Assembly: GCA_046756245.1 (NCBI GenBank)
Contig: JBHHVZ010000087.1
Span: forward strand, 1-11,788
Length of the DNA stretch: 11,788 nt
Reading direction: 5' to 3'
From: G021776435 sp046756245
GTDB taxonomy: Bacteria; Pseudomonadota; Alphaproteobacteria; Caulobacterales; Parvularculaceae
Made by a program: the position numbers and the translations under genes. Shown piece by piece: positions 7,025-11,788 of this stretch. The notes under the pieces are model-generated. The model saw only the letters and a list, made by a program, of their open reading frames with translations. It was not told the origin of the DNA and did no database searches. How positions within the stretch are numbered: position 1 is the first letter of the stretch; each line of letters starts with the position of its first letter.

Positions 7025-7427
7025 TTCAGCATCTTTGGCGCGACGGCGCCGACGCCTGATCCGACTGACGTCAGCGGCGACGGCTATCTTGGCCGCAGTC
7101 GGGGGCGCGGCCTACGCGGAATACGCCGACGTCGTGCTCAACCGCCGCTCAGAAGCGGCCGGTCAGCGCCCGGTCGTATTTCCGCACTGGTTCCACCGTA
7201 TCCGGTTCCGCTGCAAAGTTTGTCATCACGAACTCGCCTTCGAGATGCGGGCGGGCGCCAATGACGTGACGATGAACGACCTTTACGAAGGCAAATTCTG
7301 CGGCATGTGCCACAACAATGAGATTGCATGGGGTCTCGAAAACTGCGGCCTTTGCCATTCTGGCAAGCCCGGCCTCAAATCAGGAATCATCGGCGACCAC
7401 AAGACTCTGGGTCCGGGCCGCTGGTGA
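7011..7427 (+). CDS. Trihaem c7-type periplasmic cytochrome
   Basis: The 138-residue protein starts at the ATG at 7011, inside the end of the preceding gene. A TTG two codons earlier is a less likely start. An Arg-rich N-terminus (RRRRR, 11-15) and a hydrophobic stretch (19-36) form a signal peptide, with likely cleavage after AYA near 36. The c7 domain follows at once: 'VVFPHWFH' (distal His59 and His62), then CXXCH at 68-72, 97-101 and 112-116, with 'RAGANDVTMNDLYEGKFCGMCH' between haems one and two. It is a paralogue of the preceding cytochrome domain but lacks the long linker, so the pair looks like one tethered and one soluble carrier. It has no good ribosome site of its own, suggesting coupled translation. 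The converging polyhaem gene ends 35 nt downstream. Confidence 0.85.
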   Translation: MTKNNSASLARRRRRLIRLTSAATAILAAVGGAAYAEYADVVLNRRSEAAGQRPVVFPHWFHRIRFRCKVCHHELAFEMRAGANDVTMNDLYEGKFCGMCHNNEIAWGLENCGLCHSGKPGLKSGIIGDHKTLGPGRW

Positions 7428-7454
7428 TTCGAAGTCCCGGGACGCAGCGCTGGT

Positions 7455-7475
7455 CGGACTTTCAGTCCGCCTTTT
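7455..7475 (+). terminator. Terminator-like hairpin after the c7 cytochrome pair
   Basis: A perfect 6-bp stem (CGGACT at 7455-7460 with AGTCCG at 7464-7469) around a 3-nt loop is followed by CCTTTTT on the plus strand, 28 nt after the stop at 7427. It overlaps the stop codon of the convergent cytochrome gene. It is short but correctly placed for the plus-strand unit. Confidence 0.6.
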
Positions 7476-8493
7476 TCTCAATAAACGCCCGCTCCACATA
7501 ATGCGCGACGGCTTCGATTTCTTCGCGCGCAAGTACGCCTTCAAAGCTCGGCATGGAGGTTTTTGCGGGCGCTTCAAGAACGCTGTCCACGAAGCGGTCG
7601 CGGTCGTAGGATTCGGCGAATTTCTTGTCTGTAAAGTCCGGCGGACTTGCGGCCAGAAAATCGCCGATCCAGTTCCGGCCGGTTCCATCCGCCGCATGGC
7701 AAAAAGCGCACGCAGACTGGTAAAGGTCGCGCCCGCGCGTTTCCTCCTCTGTCAGTCTGGCAATCTTCGGAGCCACGTCATGCGGATCTTGTCCGTACTC
7801 CCCGTACTCTTCTTCCACACCCTCATGCTCTTCGGCGTAACGCCCTGCGTGTTCCCCATACGATAAGTTTGAATGATATCCGGGCAAGGGATTACCGCTC
7901 GAATCGACACCGTCGTGACAACGCGAGCAATCGCCTTTTCGCACTCGCGGCGCCTGCTCCTTTGTCTCATTGGATTCCGCGTTTGCCTGCGCCGATCGGA
8001 AAAATCCTTCGTTCGATTTCAATGCGTCGCCGTTATGACAGGTCGAACAGATCGATCGGAATAATTTCAGCCCGCTGCGCAATCTTTCTGAAAGCGTCTT
8101 TTCCTCGATGTCGAGGGGAATTTCGCCAAGCACGAACGGATAGGCCGCGCCGTATCGACGCTCATGGTCTGGCCAACCGTTCGATTCCGTATGATAGGCC
8201 GCGCCGCCGCTCAGCCCGGACGCCACATAGATTGCAACACCCTTGATTTCTTCGTCGGTCAGGCGCGATGTGAAAGACTGCATCGCCGTTCCCGGCCTAC
8301 CGAACCGAACCGCTTTTTCCACCCGCGCCGGCGTCAGATCAGCCGCACGCCAGAAATTCAGCGGCGGGGGCGACAAGTTCTTGGCCGCAACCGTTCTAGC
8401 ATCACCGCGATAACCGTGACAGAAGTAACAATTGAACTCGTAAACGGCACGACCCTTCGCCAACAACGATTGACGCACGGCGCTAGGGCTCAA
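7462..8493 (-). CDS. Tetrahaem cytochrome c frame, no signal peptide, TTG start only; probable 3' part of a frameshift fusion
   Basis: This 343-codon frame holds CXXCH motifs at 22-26, 149-153, 189-193 and 262-266, numbered from a TTG that overlaps the upstream stop (TTGA). The first and last domains are class I cytochrome c, with Met ligands in 'GTAMQSF' (71) and 'SMPSF' (314). The middle region is a dihaem segment followed by a His/Glu/Tyr-rich linker (206-240). The first haem motif comes only 21 residues after the TTG, and no signal peptide or membrane segment exists. On its own it would stay in the cytoplasm, where System I haem attachment cannot occur. The same frame is closed by a stop at 8517-8515, so it can only gain an export signal through a one-base shift at the A10 run at 8505-8496. 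It is best regarded as the downstream half of the 8490-9587 protein. Confidence 0.8.
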   Translation of the reverse strand: MSPSAVRQSLLAKGRAVYEFNCYFCHGYRGDARTVAAKNLSPPPLNFWRAADLTPARVEKAVRFGRPGTAMQSFTSRLTDEEIKGVAIYVASGLSGGAAYHTESNGWPDHERRYGAAYPFVLGEIPLDIEEKTLSERLRSGLKLFRSICSTCHNGDALKSNEGFFRSAQANAESNETKEQAPRVRKGDCSRCHDGVDSSGNPLPGYHSNLSYGEHAGRYAEEHEGVEEEYGEYGQDPHDVAPKIARLTEEETRGRDLYQSACAFCHAADGTGRNWIGDFLAASPPDFTDKKFAESYDRDRFVDSVLEAPAKTSMPSFEGVLAREEIEAVAHYVERAFIEKKAD

Positions 8494-9587
8494 TCTTTTT
8501 TTTTTGCCCCGTCTTCACTCCACTCGAGGTCGTCGCCCTCTTCTGGGTTGATGAACGTCGTATGGATATAGGCGGCGAGATCCGCGATCTTTTCCGATGA
8601 AAGAACCGTTTCCCAGGCCGGCATTGGCGATCCGACAACGCCCTTGGCGATCGCGTTCTGGAGGCGTGCTGGATCGTTCATGCGCATCCGAACCGCCGCT
8701 GAAGTCAAATCGGCCGGTTTGATTACCATGAAATAGGCGCGCCGTCCCTGGCCGTCGCCCTTTTCTCCGTGGCATTGCTCGCAATTGATTTTGTAAAGCG
8801 CGGCGCCGATCGTCGGATCGCCCGCGAGCGCCTGACCGCGTTTCGGCGTCGTCGCGTCGTTACTGGATGCAACGCTTGCAGACGATGATTTGGAAGCCTG
8901 CGCCGCAGCCGATTTTTGCGGATCGCTCATAAAAGCAAAGCGAATATAATCAACGGTTGCGGCGATTTCGTCCGTCGACAACTGGGTGGCGAATGGCATC
9001 ATTGCGGTTCCGGGCTTGCCGAACGTCGTCACCGCAATCATGGCTTCACGCGTCAGAATCTCTGGGTCAGCATCGGCGAAATTTCGCGGCGATGGATTAA
9101 GGCTGTTCTGGGCCCAAGACGCCCCGTCGCCGCGCTCGCCATGACAGACGGAGCAGCCTTCCGAATAGATCCGCCGGCCGACGCTGGCGTCGGCGAACGG
9201 CGCCGGCAGCATCAGATATTCGCGGATAAAGTCGACGACACCCACTTTGGCGGATTTGGTCAAATCCTGGTCGAGCCGGCCGTCATGCTTCTTATCAAGG
9301 GCGTTGATCATCCGCTTGCGCGACAAAGCGGCGACCGAGGGAGCGGACGTAAAATCGACTGTGCTCTCGCCGCCCTGACCGCGGTCTCCATGACACTCGG
9401 CGCAGCGCGACAGATAAATGTGCCGCATCGCCAATGCCTGCGCGCCGGCCTGAAGCTGCGCACCGGCATTCGAATCAGCATGCGGTCGGTCCAGCGCGTA
9501 AATCCAGACAAGAGCCGCCAGAACGCCGGCTCCCACCAATCCCGGAATTAAGTACTCCTTTCCGCTTAATCCGTTCACGCGCCCCAT
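8490..9587 (-). CDS. Membrane-anchored trihaem class I cytochrome c
   Basis: The protein has 365 residues. One N-terminal transmembrane helix (about 12-32) anchors it to the inner membrane with the rest in the periplasm. Three cytochrome c domains follow, with CXXCH at 62-66, 145-149 and 269-273. Candidate axial methionines are in 'GTAMMPF' (196/197) and 'GSPMPAW' (322), as in small class I cytochromes. A Ser/Ala-rich linker (223-248) separates domains two and three. The gene ends in a Lys codon run made of ten A residues followed by Asp and TGA. GAGAGG abuts the ATG directly, so a GTG three codons later (9578) is a reasonable alternative start. Likely role: collecting electrons at the periplasmic face. 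It may represent only the short product of a longer seven-haem protein. Confidence 0.85.
   Translation of the reverse strand: MGRVNGLSGKEYLIPGLVGAGVLAALVWIYALDRPHADSNAGAQLQAGAQALAMRHIYLSRCAECHGDRGQGGESTVDFTSAPSVAALSRKRMINALDKKHDGRLDQDLTKSAKVGVVDFIREYLMLPAPFADASVGRRIYSEGCSVCHGERGDGASWAQNSLNPSPRNFADADPEILTREAMIAVTTFGKPGTAMMPFATQLSTDEIAATVDYIRFAFMSDPQKSAAAQASKSSSASVASSNDATTPKRGQALAGDPTIGAALYKINCEQCHGEKGDGQGRRAYFMVIKPADLTSAAVRMRMNDPARLQNAIAKGVVGSPMPAWETVLSSEKIADLAAYIHTTFINPEEGDDLEWSEDGAKKKD
8494..8514 (-). other. Candidate frameshift or transcriptional slippage site (A10 run)
   Basis: On the minus strand ten consecutive A residues (8505-8496) lie inside the only 21-nt window where both cytochrome frames are open: the downstream frame has a stop at 8517-8515 and the upstream frame ends at 8490. 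Adding one A, or a -1 ribosomal shift on A-AAA-AAA, joins the frames in phase. A GGAG sequence (8521-8518) lies 12 nt before the run and could act as a Shine-Dalgarno-type stimulator, as in dnaX. A homopolymer sequencing error would look the same. Confidence 0.6.
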
Positions 9588-9616
9588 CCTCTCGAATTCG
9601 TCATTGTTAGATATAA

Positions 9617-9635
9617 AAGCGGCTCAAGGCCGCTT
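9617..9635. terminator. Hairpin with flanking T-rich or A-rich sequence between divergent genes
   Basis: A 7-bp perfect stem (AAGCGGC at 9617-9623 with GCCGCTT at 9629-9635, 5-nt loop) is followed by GTTTCTT on the plus strand and TTATAT on the minus strand. It resembles a bidirectional terminator, but it sits in the gap between two divergent genes where none is needed. It may instead be part of an untranslated leader or a relic. Confidence 0.35.
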
Positions 9636-9708
9636 GTTTCTTCAATATCTTAGCGGGCCTTACTTGGCGAGGCCACCGTGGCAAACTGCCTGCGTCGATT
9701 TGCAGCTT

Positions 9709-9765
9709 GCCGCCAAGCGACGGCTCGGCTTTGGTGGAGACGGCGCCTCTTGCCGTCGCGGCGGC
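9709..9765 (+). promoter_or_regulatory. Long imperfect hairpin in the ccmC leader
   Basis: Arms GCCGCC-AA-GCGACGGC (9709-9724) and GCCGTCGC-GGCGGC (9752-9765) pair over 14 base pairs with only an AA bulge, closing a 27-nt loop. The structure ends 38 nt before the ccmC start and lies in the 216-nt gap between the divergent cytochrome gene and ccmC, where no other gene is supported. No known riboswitch class is recognised. Any regulatory role is inference. Confidence 0.4.
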
Positions 9766-9803
9766 TTTGCGCTTCAACAGGACGGATATGGAGCGCGCAA
9801 CAA

Positions 9804-10544
9804 ATGTATGATCTCGCCAATCCTCAAAGATTCGACCGGATCGCCAGACCCGCAATTCCCATAGCAGGGATCGTCGCTGTTGGATTCGGTCTGGCCGGCC
9901 TCTATTACGGACTGATCGATTCGCCGGCGGACTACCAGCAGGGCGACACGGTGCGCATCATGTATATGCACGTGCCGGCCGCCTGGATGTCGTTGTTTTG
10001 TTATTCGATCATGGCGGGCGCCTCGGCTGTCGGCTTCGTCTGGAAACATCCGCTGGCGGACGTCGCCGCAAAATCGACCGCGCCGATCGGCGCGACCTTC
10101 ACCCTGCTCGCCCTGGTGACCGGCTCGCTCTGGGGCAAACCGATGTGGGGCGCGTGGTGGAAATGGGACGCCCGACTGACTTCGGTGCTCGTGCTCTTCT
10201 TTCTCTATATCGGCTACATCTCCCTGTGGCGCGCGATTGAAGACAAGAACAAGGCGGCGCGCGTCGCCGCGATTCTGGCGGTCGTCGGCTTCGTCAACAT
10301 TCCGATCATCAAGTTTTCGGTCGAGTGGTGGAACAGCCTTCACCAGCCGGCGAGCGTATTCCGGCCCGACGGCCCGACGATCGACGGATCGATGTTGCGC
10401 CCGCTGTTTTTCATGGTGTTCGCCTATATGGCGGCCTACGCCGCGCTGGTCGTCCAGGCGATGCGCAATGAGCTCGCCGAACGGCGCATCCTGCGCCTGT
10501 TGCGGCTGCGCGCGGAATCCTCATCGGAAGCGAATATGTCATGA
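9804..10544 (+). CDS. ccmC: Haem exporter/transfer protein CcmC (cytochrome c maturation System I)
   Basis: The 246-residue form starts at the ATG at 9804, with GGAG 10 nt upstream. An upstream in-frame start at 9678 would add 42 Arg-rich residues lacking family resemblance. Six hydrophobic segments are visible. The tryptophan-rich WWD motif lies at about 109-125 ('WGKPMWGAWWKWDARL'). The two conserved haem-ligand histidines are His56 ('MHVPAAW') and His180 ('SLHQPAS'). By family, CcmC presents haem at the periplasmic face and loads it covalently onto CcmE. The gene ends in an ATGA overlap with ccmE, so the two are translationally coupled and the usual intervening ccmD is missing. Confidence 0.96.
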   Translation: MYDLANPQRFDRIARPAIPIAGIVAVGFGLAGLYYGLIDSPADYQQGDTVRIMYMHVPAAWMSLFCYSIMAGASAVGFVWKHPLADVAAKSTAPIGATFTLLALVTGSLWGKPMWGAWWKWDARLTSVLVLFFLYIGYISLWRAIEDKNKAARVAAILAVVGFVNIPIIKFSVEWWNSLHQPASVFRPDGPTIDGSMLRPLFFMVFAYMAAYAALVVQAMRNELAERRILRLLRLRAESSSEANMS

Positions 10545-11014
10545 CCGCAAAGAAACAAAGACGCCTGATGCTGCTTGGCGGCAGTTTCGTCGTCGCAGCG
10601 ATCGCCGTCGCGCTGACGTTGACCGCGCTTAGAAGCTCGATCACTTTTTTTTACACGCCGTCGGATCTCGCCGCTCTCGATGAAACGCCGACGCGCGCCA
10701 TTCGACTTGGCGGACTCGTGGAAGACGGCAGCGTCGAATACCTCTCCGAGGGAACCGATGCGCGGGTGCGTTTCGCCGTTACTGACGCGAGCGAGCGTAC
10801 TGAAGTCATCTTTACAGGCATTCTTCCCGACCTGTTTCGGGAAGGTCAGGGCGTTGTCGTTCAGGGAAGTTTTGACGATCAGGGTCGCCTCGAAGCGCAG
10901 GAAGTGTTGGCTAAGCACGACGAAAATTATATGCCGAAAGAAGTCGCCGACGCCCTGAAAGAACAGGGACACTGGAAGTATGGCGAAGAGGACGCGCCGT
11001 CTTCGTCCAACTGA
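10541..11014 (+). CDS. ccmE: Periplasmic haem chaperone CcmE
   Basis: The protein has 157 residues: one N-terminal transmembrane anchor (about 9-30), then an OB-fold beta-barrel domain. The haem-binding segment 'LAKHDENYMP' contains His126, which carries the covalent haem, and Tyr130 (equivalent to His130/Tyr134 of E. coli CcmE). A flexible hydrophilic tail follows. It receives haem from CcmC and hands it to CcmF/H for attachment to CXXCH motifs. It overlaps ccmC by 4 nt. The gene after it is a cytochrome rather than ccmF, so the remaining System I genes must lie elsewhere. Confidence 0.96.
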   Translation: MTAKKQRRLMLLGGSFVVAAIAVALTLTALRSSITFFYTPSDLAALDETPTRAIRLGGLVEDGSVEYLSEGTDARVRFAVTDASERTEVIFTGILPDLFREGQGVVVQGSFDDQGRLEAQEVLAKHDENYMPKEVADALKEQGHWKYGEEDAPSSSN

Positions 11015-11149
11015 GGCTGGCGATTTTCTCCGCATTGTTACGCTGATTGGTCGCTATAGCAGATTCTGTTGTAAGTATTTTGAATTACGCAGAGCCGCAA
11101 CTTCCCGGACGATAGCCCGCCAATTTCCGGAAGCCGCCGGAGGCCTAGC

Positions 11150-11746
11150 ATGAAAACGTACCAGTTCAACAAGCTTATTATTGCAGTTCTTTTGGCGCTT
11201 GGAACCGCGGGCGTCATCCGCCTCGCCGTCGACCGGTTTTATCCGCGCCGCCCGGTCGGTGAACTCACCTACGAAATCGACATAGCTGAACCTGCGTCCG
11301 GAGCAGCTGCCGCGCCGGCCGCCAAATCAGCGCCGGCGGATGAAGCTGCGCCGGTTGATGAAAGCAGCGCTGGAGCGACGCAGCAGGCTTTACTTGCAAA
11401 CCTGATCGCGCAGAGCGACCCGGCCGCCGGCGAAAAGCTGGCAGGCGTCTGCAAAGCCTGTCACAGCTTCGCCAAGGGCGGGCCGAACATGATGGGCCCC
11501 AATCTCTGGAATGTCGTCGATCGCGAAAAAGCCTCCGCACCGGGATTCAGCTACTCGCCGGCCCTGGAGTCACTATCGGGCGCGTGGACCTATGAAGACC
11601 TTGACGCTTTTTTTACCGGCCCCAGCCAGTTCGCTCCCGGAACCAAGATGGCGTATGCTGGCCTGGCCGACGCGCAAGATCGCGCCGCCCTCATCGCCTA
11701 TCTGCGCACGCAGGCGGACGCGCCCGCTTCTCTGCCGGCTCAATGA
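11150..11746 (+). CDS. Membrane-anchored class I cytochrome c, CycM / c552 type
   Basis: The 198-residue protein has an N-terminal membrane anchor (about 8-27), an Ala/Pro/Asp/Glu-rich tether of about 60 residues (46-85), and a single class I cytochrome c domain with CKACH at 101-105 and the axial Met167 in 'GTKMAYAGL'. This architecture matches CycM of Bradyrhizobium and the membrane-bound c552 of Paracoccus, which carry electrons from the bc1 complex to terminal oxidases. A strong ribosome site, GGAGG (11139-11143), lies 6 nt ahead of the ATG, and a 135-nt gap separates it from ccmE, so it may have its own promoter. It could be a branch point between the respiratory chain and the polyhaem proteins, but that is speculation. 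Confidence 0.9.
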   Translation: MKTYQFNKLIIAVLLALGTAGVIRLAVDRFYPRRPVGELTYEIDIAEPASGAAAAPAAKSAPADEAAPVDESSAGATQQALLANLIAQSDPAAGEKLAGVCKACHSFAKGGPNMMGPNLWNVVDREKASAPGFSYSPALESLSGAWTYEDLDAFFTGPSQFAPGTKMAYAGLADAQDRAALIAYLRTQADAPASLPAQ

Positions 11747-11788
11747 GGTCGTACGCTCGGGCGCCGTTTCAATGAAAGCTTGGCTAGA

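Noticed and set aside
7434..7443. GTCCCGGGAC perfect 10-bp palindrome
   Set aside because: No loop and no T run; a GC-rich palindrome this short is not informative on its own.
11772..11788. ATG followed by an open frame at the right edge
   Set aside because: Only 17 nt, no clear ribosome site; cannot be supported as a gene.

Overview
The window reads as a multiheme cytochrome / extracellular electron transfer locus from a proteobacterium, most likely an alphaproteobacterium. The lineage call rests on three things: an FNR-type regulator with the C-x2-C-x7-C iron-sulphur motif common in alphaproteobacterial FnrL/FixK proteins, System I cytochrome c maturation genes (ccmC, ccmE), and a membrane-anchored class I cytochrome of the CycM/c552 type next to them. 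The genus cannot be named from the sequence. In total 18 CXXCH haem-binding motifs are spread over six genes.

Region 1 (1-5189, minus strand) looks like a complete cytochrome-nanowire module. In transcription order it encodes a six-bladed NHL beta-propeller lipoprotein, a secreted tetrahaem cytochrome resembling OmcE of Geobacter, a SurA-like parvulin prolyl isomerase, and a large outer-membrane beta-barrel protein with a lipobox that runs off the left edge. The cytochrome has exactly eight cysteines and eight histidines in its mature part, which is what four bis-histidine c-haems need. An FNR/FixK-type box (TTGAT-N4-GTCAA) lies just upstream of it, and a strong intrinsic terminator lies just behind it. 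The structural subunit is therefore probably transcribed as its own oxygen-regulated cassette inside the cluster.

Region 2 (5422-7427, plus strand) holds the FNR-type regulator, diverging from the nanowire module, followed by two overlapping genes for small trihaem c7-type cytochromes. These are plausible periplasmic electron carriers towards the nanowire. A terminator-like hairpin ends this unit at about 7455-7475.

Region 3 (7462-9587, minus strand) encodes a membrane-anchored trihaem class I cytochrome c. It runs through a run of ten A residues into a second, tetrahaem open frame that has no signal peptide and only a TTG start. A one-nucleotide slip at the A10 run would join the two into one anchored protein of about 708 residues with seven haems. 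This is either programmed slippage or frameshifting, or a homopolymer error.

Region 4 (9588-11788, plus strand) contains ccmC directly overlapping ccmE, with no ccmD between them, then a CycM-like cytochrome. These serve haem export and attachment and membrane electron transfer, and would support the unusually high haem demand of the neighbouring genes.

A possible pathway, by inference: respiratory-chain electrons pass to the membrane-anchored cytochromes, then the periplasmic c7 carriers, then the outer-membrane barrel and the polymerised OmcE-like filament. The whole would be switched on by the adjacent FNR protein when oxygen falls. No RNA genes, insertion sequences or CRISPR arrays were seen. 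No stretch above 300 bases lacks a gene.
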